From contig CATOPL010000009.1 of NCBI GenBank assembly GCA_951802115.1, positions 1 through 64,000 of the forward strand: a stretch of 64,000 nucleotides of DNA. Direction: 5' to 3'. Origin of the DNA: an uncultured Lachnospiraceae bacterium (lineage in GTDB: Bacteria > Bacillota > Clostridia > Lachnospirales > Lachnospiraceae). A program made the position numbers and the translations under genes. The notes beneath the pieces were generated by a model. That model did not search any database and was not told the DNA's origin. It saw only the letters and a list, made by a program, of their open reading frames with translations. Below are positions 16,868-25,675 of this stretch, in pieces (the first letter of the stretch is position 1; each line of letters begins with the position of its first letter).

Positions 16868-17728
16868 TCAATCCATAAATGCGAACATTTTCATGGCTTC
16901 TTTTACATTTTCTTTCATCGCGCGGGTAGCCACAATCACCGCATCAATATAAAACGCCGGCGAACCTTCCGGAAACGATGCCGCCCATTCTGCCACGGCA
17001 GTGCCCGCCGCTTTGTCCATATAGGTAAAATAATTAATTTTGCGTACGCCTGCGCGAATCGCTTCATGGAAACCTTCTTTACTCACGCCGGAACCTCCGT
17101 GCATGACAACCGGAATGCCTCCTGTCTCTTTACGGACATTTTCTACCACCGTAAAATCAAGCCGCGGCTTGGTGAGATAAATGCCGTGAGTCGTACCAAA
17201 CGAACAGGCCAGCGCATCTATACCCGTTTCTTCCACAAACGCCTTCGCCTGTACCGGATCGGTATAGATCTTGCTATCGTCCTCTTCGACGGTTCCTGCT
17301 CCGGACTCTCTCTTCCCCATACTTCCAAGTTCCGCCTCCACACTGGCGCCTGTCCTGTCCGCCATCTGCACGGTCTTTTTTGTATTTTCAACATTCTTTT
17401 CGTAAGGAAGCACAGAACCATCATACATTACAGAGGTAAAGCCCATTTTCAAAGCTTCTTCCAGATATTCCAGCGTCTCTCCATGATCCAGATGCACGCA
17501 CACCGGAACCTCTGCTTTTTTGGCAAAATCCACCATCAGAGGACCGATGACTGCCAGAGGATTGTACACTTCGTGGCACTGAGCAAACTGAATGATAACC
17601 GGCAGTTTTAATTCCTCCGCCGCTGCAATTACAGCCTGCAGACTTTCCAGATTCGGTGCGTTAAAAGCCCCAACCGCAATCTTTTTTTCCTCTGCAATCT
17701 TCAGAATTTCTTTCATTGTTACTAACAT
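16868..17728 (-). CDS. Class II fructose-bisphosphate-type aldolase
   Basis: The 286-residue protein is a zinc-dependent aldolase of the FbaA/GatY/KbaY family: VGAFNAPNLESLQAV near the start, the VHLDHG zinc motif (H79, D81, H82), VEAELGSMG, a histidine in FGTTHGIYL and the phosphate-binding VMHGGSGVS. Such enzymes split a ketose phosphate into dihydroxyacetone phosphate and an aldehyde. Kinase and isomerase genes lie directly upstream on the same strand, so it likely acts on the phosphorylated ketose they make and not in central glycolysis. It also has its own promoter at 17910-17938 and a leader of about 175 nt. Confidence 0.85.
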   Translation of the reverse strand: MLVTMKEILKIAEEKKIAVGAFNAPNLESLQAVIAAAEELKLPVIIQFAQCHEVYNPLAVIGPLMVDFAKKAEVPVCVHLDHGETLEYLEEALKMGFTSVMYDGSVLPYEKNVENTKKTVQMADRTGASVEAELGSMGKRESGAGTVEEDDSKIYTDPVQAKAFVEETGIDALACSFGTTHGIYLTKPRLDFTVVENVRKETGGIPVVMHGGSGVSKEGFHEAIRAGVRKINYFTYMDKAAGTAVAEWAASFPEGSPAFYIDAVIVATRAMKENVKEAMKMFAFMD

Positions 17729-17820
17729 ACCTTTATTCTCCTTTCACTTTATCCCACTGCTTCGAACCTGATATCATGGAAGTTTCCCTTCTTCTCTCAT
17801 CTTCGCCCTCCCGTTTGGAT

Positions 17821-17881
17821 GGCAGTTGCCAGGCTTCAGGCCAGGCGCATAATCCCGTTTTCCCGCCAGATATGCTCTGCC
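17821..17881 (-). ncRNA. Candidate structured 5' leader of the aldolase gene
   Basis: Within the leader, GGCAG (17877-17881 on the minus strand) can pair with CTGCC (17821-17825), enclosing two hairpins: GCATA/TATGC (17871-17875 with 17847-17851) and GGC-CTGAA-GCC (17832-17842). This makes a small three-way junction. It matches no riboswitch class that I can name and may be chance. Confidence 0.3.
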
Positions 17882-17909
17882 GCCGGAAACGATTTTAATC
17901 ATCGGTTAC

Positions 17910-17938
17910 ATTATAACATACCTGTTCTGTTTTGATAA
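17910..17938 (-). promoter_or_regulatory. Internal promoter before the aldolase gene
   Basis: On the minus strand TTATCA (17933-17938), a 17-base spacer and TATAAT (17910-17915), in the 229-bp gap after the FGGY kinase gene. Confidence 0.6.
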
Positions 17939-17957
17939 GCATTTTCCAGATGCCGCT

Positions 17958-19445
17958 CTACATCAGCGGCCGCACCGCCTCATACAGCCTGCGGTATCTC
18001 TGATAATGCGCCTGATATGCCTTATGCATTTCCTCCCTGGGCATGTATGTCTCTTTCTCTGTAATCAACGCTTTTGCCGCATCTTCCAGATTATTGAAAA
18101 CCCCGGCCGCAATACCCGCCATCATGGCGCATCCGGCTGCCCCTGCCTCCGCATTTCCCAGTGAAGTAACCGGAAGGCCGAGAATATCCGCCTTCATCTG
18201 CATCCATACACGGGAAGCAGCGCCTCCGCCCGTAGCGCGGAGTTTTTCCGGACAGATACCAAAAGCCTTCAGATGCTCCAGGTTCAGCATCATTTCATAG
18301 ACTACCCCTTCCATCATAGCCCGATACAGATCACTGGCATGATGCTCGATGGTAAGCCCCATGATCACACCCTTTGCACCTTCGTCCATATATGGCGTCG
18401 CCGCGCCTGCAAAATGCGGGAGGACAAGAATGCCGGTCGGTCCGTCTTTCATACTTTCTTCCAGGATCTCATAAACACTTTTTTCCTGCTCTTCTGCCAG
18501 CTTTATCTCTGCTTTTGCACAGTTTTTAATAAACCAGGATACGAGCGCTCCTCCTGTAAACGAAAACGCATAGGTTACATAAGTTCCCGGCGACACATAT
18601 GGCACAATGGCATATCCGCCGTCATACAGTCCCCGATCCGCCGGAATCCCTTCAAACACCGGAGTAACACATTCTACGGTTCCCGCGCCGTCGACCGCAT
18701 GTCTTGTACAGAAGACGCCGGAACCAATCGCTGCCGCTACCTGATCGTGTCCTGTCACAACCAGCAGAAGTTCTTCGGAAAGCCCCAGCTTTTCCGCCAT
18801 GCAGGAAAGAATCCTGCCCGCTTTTGTCCCGCTTATGACCGGCTTGGAAAAAAGCGCCGGGTTTATATCCGCTGCCCTGAAAATCTCCTCGCTCCAGCAG
18901 AGCTTCCGAATATCAAACGCCATACTCCGTGCGGCAAGCGAATAATCGATGACTGCACATCCGGTCAGCAGATAGACGATATAGTCCTCCATCATCAAAA
19001 CGCGTTTCGCCCGCGCATAGTCCTCTGGGCAGTGCTTTTTCACCCACATCAGTTTCGGAAAGCTGTACATACTGTGCGGCGCCACTCCCGTGATCTGTTC
19101 AATATACGTCTTTCCCAGTTTTCCCGTCAGCTCTGCGCACTCTTCGCCGCCCCTTGGATCGGTATACAGCATAACCGGGCGGATAGGACGATTCTCTTCG
19201 TCCAGCATTACAAAGCTTTCTCCAAAGCTGGTCACACCCAGCGCCCGCAGTCCCGGATAACGAATCGCCACGTCTTTCAATACTCCGCACACGCTCTGCC
19301 AGATATCCTCCGCCCTCACTTCATGCTCTCCAATACTGCGCGAAACCGGATAATCTCTGTATGCGCGATACTGATAATTCCCAAAATCATCATATATGGT
19401 TATCTTGCAGCCGGTACTTCCTATATCAAGTCCTCCTAATGCCAT
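17958..19445 (-). CDS. FGGY-family carbohydrate kinase
   Basis: The 495-residue kinase has the N-terminal phosphate loop GGLDIGSTGCKITIYD, a catalytic-region VTGHDQVAAAIGSG (aspartate in GHDQ) and the C-terminal adenosine motif RATGGGAASRVWMQMKADILGLPV with AGAAGCAMMAG. This is the FGGY set (xylulo-, fuculo-, glycerokinase). Position after a FucI-like isomerase and before an aldolase suggests it phosphorylates a ketose, probably on O-1 if the aldolase is to yield dihydroxyacetone phosphate (inference). The gene follows the isomerase by 32 bp. Confidence 0.88.
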   Translation of the reverse strand: MALGGLDIGSTGCKITIYDDFGNYQYRAYRDYPVSRSIGEHEVRAEDIWQSVCGVLKDVAIRYPGLRALGVTSFGESFVMLDEENRPIRPVMLYTDPRGGEECAELTGKLGKTYIEQITGVAPHSMYSFPKLMWVKKHCPEDYARAKRVLMMEDYIVYLLTGCAVIDYSLAARSMAFDIRKLCWSEEIFRAADINPALFSKPVISGTKAGRILSCMAEKLGLSEELLLVVTGHDQVAAAIGSGVFCTRHAVDGAGTVECVTPVFEGIPADRGLYDGGYAIVPYVSPGTYVTYAFSFTGGALVSWFIKNCAKAEIKLAEEQEKSVYEILEESMKDGPTGILVLPHFAGAATPYMDEGAKGVIMGLTIEHHASDLYRAMMEGVVYEMMLNLEHLKAFGICPEKLRATGGGAASRVWMQMKADILGLPVTSLGNAEAGAAGCAMMAGIAAGVFNNLEDAAKALITEKETYMPREEMHKAYQAHYQRYRRLYEAVRPLM

Positions 19446-19477
19446 TTGCCGCTCCTTTCAATGCCGTTACTACACGC

Positions 19478-20872
19478 TCAGTCGTCAATCGAAACCACGT
19501 CATATCCCAGATAATACCGGAACGCTTCTTCCAGAATATGCTTCACATGTCCGTTTGCAACCGTTGTGTGATGTTTGAACCCTCCTCTTGCCAGGCGAAA
19601 CAGTTTTTTCTGAAGATCCGCAATCTCTGCCACACCGCCGCAGCCAAAAAATCCTTCTTCGATCCCATCATTTGTAAATTCTCCCTCACTGACATAGACC
19701 GTAATCTTCCCGTTTTCCGTCTTACAGTTACTATAGGTCATCGGAAACGCTGCAATTCTTCCTTCATTTGTCCCAAACCCGCTTCCCAGGTCCGTTTTAT
19801 CAAACATTTTATGCGAGGTTACGGTTCCTTTTTCTTTCATCAGTTTCCGGGCAGTTGAACCGCAATGAAACAAAATCACCTTATCGGGATTCTCCCCGTA
19901 ATTGTTATTCCAGTCCAGACATGCCGCAGGACCTTCTGTAGCCAGCTGCAGCGCCCGCATGGTGATGGCTGAGCACATATCGATCTCACAGGACGCCACA
20001 ATTCCTCTGTCGTTCAGCTCACTGAGCAGTACGCAGGGACAGACCCGCAGATAGGTTTCCATCTCATTCCAGCAGCGAAGGGCAACCGCGTCCAGATGAT
20101 AGTCCTCTATATATTCATCAATAACCAGGCCGATCTTTGCCAGTGTCAGCTTCTTTTCTTCCGGCACACGGGTAAAATCCGCATATTTTTCCAGAACCTC
20201 TTTTTTTCTCAGCACTGACGCATCACTGTCTTTTTTCGCCCGCACAAATTCAAAAAGCTCTGAAAGATCAAAACTTTCCACATTGATACCGTGCCTCTGC
20301 ATGGTAATCTCATCAAAACGGACGGTTTTAAACGCGGTTGTCCGTGCACCGATGCAGCCAATCGTAAACTTTTTCATTCCGTTGACCACCCGGCAGACAG
20401 CGGCAAAATCATGCAGATTCTGCGCAAATGCATCGGTCAGCGGATGAACCACATGCGGAGTCATAACCGTATAAGGCACCTGATACTGCTCAAACACATC
20501 TGTCACGGAAAATTTCCCGCAAAATGCGTCCCTCCGGTGAGCAAAATCCATCTTTCCGATCTCATCCGGATACGCCTGCATCAGAATCGGCACCCCGGCA
20601 TCCTGCAAAGCTGTGATTGCTCCGTTCTCATCGATAAAAATCGGCTGACAGAGAATCACGCCGTCATATTCTCCCTCGTGGAATTTCAGCCACTTGGCAT
20701 AAAGGCGTCCTTCGTCTCTTGTCTCCACCGCCCCATAGCGTGTCGTCTCCCTGTCCATGATCAGATACTCATAGCCGGCCTCTGTGACCGCCTTTACCAT
20801 GTCTTCCCTGGCGCCTTCGATCAGCTCTGCAGGCATAAATCCTCTGTTTCCAAAATACAGTGCAAATTTCAT
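19478..20872 (-). CDS. L-fucose/L-arabinose isomerase-family protein
   Basis: The 464-residue protein fits the FucI/AraA-like superfamily: an N-terminal Rossmann-type part (LIMDRETTRYGAVETRDEGR, DGVILCQPIFIDENGA) and a C-terminal part with CDLNN-type residues (CLDWNNNYGENPDKVILFHCG). The glutamate in CEIDMCSAIT and the histidines in LFHCGS and FKHHTT are candidate metal ligands by analogy with FucI Mn-binding residues. It is shorter than E. coli FucI, as are many clostridial relatives. It would convert an aldose to a ketose for the kinase and aldolase downstream. It is the first gene of the unit and divergent from a PocR-AraC regulator. Confidence 0.8.
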   Translation of the reverse strand: MKFALYFGNRGFMPAELIEGAREDMVKAVTEAGYEYLIMDRETTRYGAVETRDEGRLYAKWLKFHEGEYDGVILCQPIFIDENGAITALQDAGVPILMQAYPDEIGKMDFAHRRDAFCGKFSVTDVFEQYQVPYTVMTPHVVHPLTDAFAQNLHDFAAVCRVVNGMKKFTIGCIGARTTAFKTVRFDEITMQRHGINVESFDLSELFEFVRAKKDSDASVLRKKEVLEKYADFTRVPEEKKLTLAKIGLVIDEYIEDYHLDAVALRCWNEMETYLRVCPCVLLSELNDRGIVASCEIDMCSAITMRALQLATEGPAACLDWNNNYGENPDKVILFHCGSTARKLMKEKGTVTSHKMFDKTDLGSGFGTNEGRIAAFPMTYSNCKTENGKITVYVSEGEFTNDGIEEGFFGCGGVAEIADLQKKLFRLARGGFKHHTTVANGHVKHILEEAFRYYLGYDVVSIDD

Positions 20873-21278
20873 ATCGCTGTTCCCCCTGATTCTGTTATTT
20901 TACCACTATTTTACACCCTCTGCTTAACTTTGTAATAGTCACTCTCATCCAAATAACTGTAAATTTATTCAAAACATAAAATATATTTACTTATTTTAAT
21001 TTTTATCATATACTTTCCTCAATGTACGGCTGTCGCAGACATTTACTATACAGCATTACAGAGCGTGTTTTCGGATTGTTTTTTGCCGGCTGTACATACA
21101 GTTTATGAGTAAACATAACAACCAGTCCATTCAAGTCAACAACCCCGCTGCAAGCAACGGGGTATCAAGCTTGCAACGCCGCAAAGCAGCGGGGTATGTG
21201 ACCCTCGCGGCATTCGCCAAATGCCCGTGCAAGCACGGCACTTGGCTCATTGCTCGCGGGAATCAAAAGGAATCTGCC
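20873..21278. other. Divergent regulatory region, isomerase / PocR-AraC
   Basis: The gap holds the two promoters. On the minus strand TTACAA-16-TAAAAT before the isomerase is the best candidate. On the plus strand no clear promoter was seen. The part nearest the AraC gene (21141-21262) is a block of GC-rich repeats, listed separately. No catabolite-repression site matched well enough to report. Confidence 0.45.
21141..21262 (+). repeat. GC-rich repeat block before the PocR-AraC gene
   Basis: The block contains the stem CCCCG(21143)...CGGGG(21162), a near-exact direct repeat GCAACGGGGTAT (21154) / GCAGCGGGGTAT (21186), and a hairpin CCGTGC-AA-GCACGG near 21224-21237. Its composition differs sharply from the AT-rich DNA on its left. 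It stays open in frame with the AraC gene but has no ribosome site, so I read it as a dispersed intergenic repeat and not as coding sequence. Confidence 0.5.
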
Positions 21279-22124
21279 ATGATCGCACACCTGAACACAG
21301 CAGAGCTCGAAGCTCTGTTAAAAGATTTTCATCTTCTGACCAGCATTAAAATTGTGATATTTGATACCGATTACAACGAACTGATCGCCTTCCCCTCCAC
21401 GCACTGTTCTTTCTGTCAGAAAATGCAGAATACGCCTCGCTGCCGCAAAAGATGTATGGAAAGCAACCGGCAATCCTTCCAGCACTGTCAGAAAACCGGC
21501 AAAATGATCATTTACCACTGCCACGCCGGACTGATAGAAGCAACGGCGCCTCTTACAGACAACGGCATCATCATCGGCTATATAATGTTCGGCCAGATCA
21601 CAGACATCGAAGACGACAAAAAACTGAAACTTCTGATTGAACATACTTTTCGCAGTTATGGACTGCCTTTAGAGCCTGACTGCAGGCTGTTTGCACAGAT
21701 CACCAGAAAAAATGCAGAACAGATCCGGGCCGCGGCCAGGATCCTGGAAGCCTGTACTTTTTATGTACTTCTGAAACGCCTGATGTATGCGAGGAGACAG
21801 AACTTTTCCAGAAATCTGGATACCTATTTACAAAGTCACCTGGCCGAAGACCTGACTGCAGACCGGATTGCAGCGGATTTGCAAATCAGTCGCAGTAAGC
21901 TCTATTCTGCCTGTGAAAAATATCTGGGCATGGGTGTCGCCGCCTATGTAAAAAAAATACGGATGGAAAAAGCGAAAGAACTTCTGATACAGACCGACCT
22001 GGCCGTCAGCCAGGTCGCCATGACAGCCGGTTTCAGCGATTACAATTATTTCTGCCGGATTTTTAAAAAGGAAAACGGGCTTCCGGCCAGAAAATACCGA
22101 CTTCTTTACAGAGAAACACTTTAA
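21279..22124 (+). CDS. AraC-family regulator with PocR sensory domain
   Basis: The 281-residue protein has an N-terminal PocR domain (about 8-170) with four cysteines C43, C46, C55 and C59 in HCSFCQKMQNTPRCRKRC and the later YHCHAGLIEATAPL and GYIMFGQIT motifs. A C-terminal AraC double HTH follows (LTADRIAADLQISRSKLYSACEK and VSQVAMTAGFSDYNYFCRIFKK). PocR domains bind small hydrocarbon-derived metabolites such as 1,2-propanediol (family knowledge). I use the ATG at 21279, preceded by AAAGGA; the open frame continues upstream through the repeat block. It probably activates the divergent isomerase-kinase(-aldolase) genes. Confidence 0.85.
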   Translation: MIAHLNTAELEALLKDFHLLTSIKIVIFDTDYNELIAFPSTHCSFCQKMQNTPRCRKRCMESNRQSFQHCQKTGKMIIYHCHAGLIEATAPLTDNGIIIGYIMFGQITDIEDDKKLKLLIEHTFRSYGLPLEPDCRLFAQITRKNAEQIRAAARILEACTFYVLLKRLMYARRQNFSRNLDTYLQSHLAEDLTADRIAADLQISRSKLYSACEKYLGMGVAAYVKKIRMEKAKELLIQTDLAVSQVAMTAGFSDYNYFCRIFKKENGLPARKYRLLYRETL

Positions 22125-22134
22125 AACAGGCGCC

Positions 22135-23472
22135 TTATCCATACGTCTGCTTTCTGTTCATTTTGATATAATAAACGGTACAGAGCAGGATACCGAACAC
22201 CGTTGCCGTCGGAGCTGCCAGTCCGATCTGCGTCAATGTCGCATTCGGCCGGATACTCATAATATATGACATCGGAAGGCGGACGAGGAATGACTGCGCC
22301 AGACCCTGACTCATCACAAACATCGTTTTGGAGTGTCCGTTAAAATATCCCATAAAGCTGAACAGAATACTGGTGACAACCGCTTCCGGCGCAAACCCTC
22401 TCAGATATTCAAAAGACCGTCCGATCACTGCCGGATCACCGGTAAACGCTCCGGAAAGCAGATCACCATGAAAAAATGCCAGATAGGCAATGACAACCCC
22501 TACGCCGGCGCCGATGCTCATACTGCACTTCATGGCCTGCTTTGCCCTCTCCTCCCTGCACGCGCCGACGTTCTGCGCCACAAACGAGGACATGGACTGC
22601 ATGATTGAAGACGGAATCAGCATCACAAACGACTGCAACCTTTGCGCCACTCCGTATCCCGAAGAAGCTTCCAGCCCCAGACGGTTGATAAATGCACAAA
22701 GTGCAAGAAACGTCAGATTGGTAAGAAGCTCCTGAAAAGCCATCGGCGCACCGATCACAATAAATTTTTTTACTTCTTCGGAAAACCCGATATCTGCTTT
22801 GGAAAATGTAAACGGAAATTTCTGTTTCCGTATGATCGCCAGAGACAAAAGCACGCTGATCGCCTGCGCGCCGATGGTTGCAATCGCAGCGCCCGCCACA
22901 TTCATATGAAATCCTGCCACCAGAACCAGATCGCCGATTACATTTGCCGCACAGGCGATCGCCACAAATATCAGCGGCAGTCTGGAATCTCCCATTCCGC
23001 GGAAAATACTGCTGATCACGTTGTAGGCAATGACAAATACCATGCCCGCTCCGCAGATCTGTATGTACTGAACTGTCAGATCAAGCGCTTCTGCAGGCGC
23101 CTGCATGAGTATGGCGACCGGCCTTGCAAAGATCAGCAGAAAGACCGTCAAAACCAGGGCAAGAGTCAGGAAAAAACAGATCACGCCCCCGATCACTTTG
23201 CCAATCCGTTCCGGCCTGCCTTCCCCCAGATACCGCCCGATCAGAACCGTAACGCCCATCGTAAGCCCGCAGATTGTAAAAGTCGCCATATTAATAATAT
23301 TACTTCCGGTAGATACGCCGGAGATTCCCGCCGTCGTACCGAATTTTCCCACGATCAGCAGGTCCACTGCACTGTACATGGCCTGCAGAATCAGCGCTCC
23401 CAGTATAGGAACCATAAAACGAATCATTTTCACCGGAATGCTGCCCTGCGTAAAATCCTGTTTATCGTTCAT
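22135..23472 (-). CDS. MATE-family efflux transporter
   Basis: The 445-residue protein has twelve predicted helices and the two-fold MATE repeat. The first half shows VKMIRFMVPILGALILQAMYSAVDLLIVGKF and the second EVKKFIVIGAPMAFQELLTNLTF. It would export drugs or metabolites using a cation gradient. The start at 23472 has GGGAGGTG before it; longer in-frame extensions have no ribosome site. It overlaps the end of the frameshifted peptidase gene by 11 bp, so the two form one transcript. Substrate unknown. Confidence 0.88.
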   Translation of the reverse strand: MNDKQDFTQGSIPVKMIRFMVPILGALILQAMYSAVDLLIVGKFGTTAGISGVSTGSNIINMATFTICGLTMGVTVLIGRYLGEGRPERIGKVIGGVICFFLTLALVLTVFLLIFARPVAILMQAPAEALDLTVQYIQICGAGMVFVIAYNVISSIFRGMGDSRLPLIFVAIACAANVIGDLVLVAGFHMNVAGAAIATIGAQAISVLLSLAIIRKQKFPFTFSKADIGFSEEVKKFIVIGAPMAFQELLTNLTFLALCAFINRLGLEASSGYGVAQRLQSFVMLIPSSIMQSMSSFVAQNVGACREERAKQAMKCSMSIGAGVGVVIAYLAFFHGDLLSGAFTGDPAVIGRSFEYLRGFAPEAVVTSILFSFMGYFNGHSKTMFVMSQGLAQSFLVRLPMSYIMSIRPNATLTQIGLAAPTATVFGILLCTVYYIKMNRKQTYG

Positions 23473-24207
23473 CTTCCACCTCCCGGAATTCTCCGCAGTC
23501 ACAGATTTTAATACAGGTACCCGCCTCCAGAAGCCACGCCTCTCCATAAAGCGTTGTATGTCCGTTCTCCCGGTACAGCCAGGAACCGTCCAAAAGACCA
23601 TAAAACGGACGTACCCTGCTGTCCGGAAGAGAAATATCCTCCAGAATGCGCAGCCCGTCAAGCCGTGCTCCTTTTACATTCTGAAAATGCGGCAGCACAT
23701 TGACATGGGTCAGACCCAGACCCTGCATATACCTCATATAGAAAGGATTTACCGCCTCTCCTGTTTCCTCCGGCTGTGCGTAGACAATTTCCGCACAGTT
23801 CATGCTCCCGGCGCTGATCCCCAGAACTGTTCCTGCATATCGGTGTATTTTCTCACGAAGACCAATCTCACGAAAAAAAGCATTCTGCGTAGGTACATGT
23901 CCTCCTGCCAGAATTAAAAGCCCATAACAGCAAAGCCTCTCAGATGCCTGCATATTGCGCCTGTCACACACGTCGACCCTCGTGATCGACATACCGCTGG
24001 CCACAAAAGCTTCTTTAAAAAAATCTGCAGCTCATCACCCATTTTCGTGTTGTCCGGATCTGAACTGAGAATCAGACAGTCTGTCTCTCCTCTGCATGCT
24101 TTCCTGAATGCCTTCAGAAAACCGTTGGCGCAGTCCAAAGGAGCCGCCGCCCATCTGCCGTCTGTACAGACGCTCCCTCCCGGACTGCTTGTCATAAATA
24201 ACTTCAT
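23462..24207 (-). pseudogene. Peptidase S51 (dipeptidase E-like), frameshifted
   Basis: The first 65 or so codons (MKLFMTSSPGG ... GDELQIF) and the remaining part (VASGMSITRVDVCDRRN ... FREVEDER) lie in two frames that join at a run of seven A on the plus strand (24017-24023). One extra base there would restore a continuous protein of normal S51 length, reading ...LQIFFKEAFVASGM. The second part keeps the LILAGGHVPTQN motif and the nucleophile serine in GISAGSMN. It is therefore a recent frameshift, a phase-variable gene or a sequencing error. The gene has its own consensus promoter and leads into the MATE gene. Confidence 0.75.
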
Positions 24208-24500
24208 TTACTTATGTAACACCTCTGTTTCTTTTATTCCTGTTGTATTATAATATGAGACCTCTGAATTGTCAAAAGCTGCCAAAACACAGAGAAAGTC
24301 ACTGCAGGACGCGCAGATGGCTGGGATGAACGTTCAAACACGCTCTAAAGCTTCGCTGGATATTTTCTGAAAGACTGCTTCACAAACGCGGACGCAGCGG
24401 TGACGCCGCCGGCCGGCAGCAACACGGCAGACGGGAATTCAGACAGGCATCCGGCAAAATGCAGTCCAGCCAGCACAGGGAACGCCAGACAGTCAGTCCA
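24208..24500. other. Intergenic region between spoIVB and the S51 peptidase gene
   Basis: Apart from the peptidase promoter at 24247-24275, I see no gene, RNA or clear terminator. In many Firmicutes spo0A follows spoIVB; nothing resembling it is present here. Confidence 0.5.
24247..24275 (-). promoter_or_regulatory. Sigma-A promoter of the S51 peptidase / MATE unit
   Basis: On the minus strand TTGACA (24270-24275), a 17-base spacer and TATAAT (24247-24252). Confidence 0.8.
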
Positions 24501-25616
24501 TTAATTCCCTGCGCTGATCATGCTTTCGGCAAAAATACCATATCCTTTCGTTGGATCATTTACAAACACATGCGTCACAGCTCCGATCAGTTTTCCGTTT
24601 TGCAGAATCGGAGAACCGCTCATACCCTGAATGACGCCCCCTGTCAGTTCTAAAAGCTCCGGATCCATCACCTGAAAAATCATTCCTTTATTCACATCGT
24701 CCTCATTAAGCCTGATTTCCTGAATCTGGACTCGGTAATTCTTCAGTTCCCCGGACACTGCGCTGCGGATATATGCAATATCTCTTGTTATCTCCTGTTT
24801 GAATGCCACTTCCACCAGCTCCGTCCCCAGCTCGCTGCGCGTCTTCTGATCCGTAAAACCGAAAATACCCGCTGAAGTATTGCGGTTGATCATTCCTCTC
24901 ATGTGACGCTCCGAATAAGTAATCATGCCGCTGATCTCTCCCGGCGTTCCCCGTTCTCCCTTTATGATTTCCAGAATGTTTGTATCATAAAGCGAACCGC
25001 CGGATGCTTCCAGCAGTTCTCCGGTATCTGTATCCGTAATCCCATGTCCCAAAGCGCCAAATTTTCCATCTTCCGTCATATAGGTCAGCGTTCCGATTCC
25101 CTGGATATCATCCTTCACCCACACGCCGATCTTATAATCCTCTTCCTTTGTCTCCACTGCATTGACACGGACCTGAATCGTCTGTTCATTTCTGAGCAGC
25201 TTCAAAATCATAATATCCGTCCGATTCGCCTGCACACAGTCAATCAGTTCATCTTTGTCATGAATCTTTTTGCCATTGACTGCAAGAATATAGTCTCCTG
25301 TCTGCACAATCTGATAAGCCGGTTCATAATTCAGCCCGTCAGCCGCTTCTACTTCTCCGGTTCCCACCACATAAACACCTTCTGTCTCCAGATAGATACC
25401 AATGGGAATGCCTCCCGGAATCACCCGCTTCTTTTCCACAACCTGAACAGATACTTCTTTCAGCCCAAGATCCAGCGTCTGTTCGTCCCCAACTCCCACT
25501 CTGACCACATCCGGTATCTGTGTCCTCAGATACCATCTGACATAAAAATACATCAGAAGAACCGAAAGCACGAGTGATATGGAGAGGCATACACGATAAA
25601 TTTTTAGACGGTCCAT
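24501..25616 (-). CDS. spoIVB: SpoIVB, sporulation serine peptidase (S55)
   Basis: The 371-residue protein has one N-terminal membrane segment (about 9-28), a PDZ domain (about 90-145, with GDYILAVNGKKIHDKDEL) and an SpoIVB peptidase domain. The catalytic histidine is H191 in FGALGHGITD and the catalytic serine lies in GMSGSPIL near 333-335. In B. subtilis it is made in the forespore and secreted toward the mother cell, where it cleaves SpoIVFA to start pro-sigma-K processing. It marks the organism as a spore former. The ATG at 25616 has AAAGG before it. It follows recN; spo0A is not downstream. Confidence 0.93.
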   Translation of the reverse strand: MDRLKIYRVCLSISLVLSVLLMYFYVRWYLRTQIPDVVRVGVGDEQTLDLGLKEVSVQVVEKKRVIPGGIPIGIYLETEGVYVVGTGEVEAADGLNYEPAYQIVQTGDYILAVNGKKIHDKDELIDCVQANRTDIMILKLLRNEQTIQVRVNAVETKEEDYKIGVWVKDDIQGIGTLTYMTEDGKFGALGHGITDTDTGELLEASGGSLYDTNILEIIKGERGTPGEISGMITYSERHMRGMINRNTSAGIFGFTDQKTRSELGTELVEVAFKQEITRDIAYIRSAVSGELKNYRVQIQEIRLNEDDVNKGMIFQVMDPELLELTGGVIQGMSGSPILQNGKLIGAVTHVFVNDPTKGYGIFAESMISAGN

Positions 25617-25675
25617 GCAGCCACACCTTTCACACTTTTTCTTTAGTGTCTGCATAAATCCGTCTAAAATTACTG

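Noticed and set aside
18273..19439. A 388-codon open frame on the plus strand
   Set aside because: It is fully antisense to the FGGY kinase and resembles no protein family.
21105..21278. N-terminal extension of the PocR-AraC protein through the GC-rich block
   Set aside because: The frame is open, but the upstream start lacks a ribosome site, the PocR domain begins after the ATG at 21279, and that ATG has AAAGGA before it.
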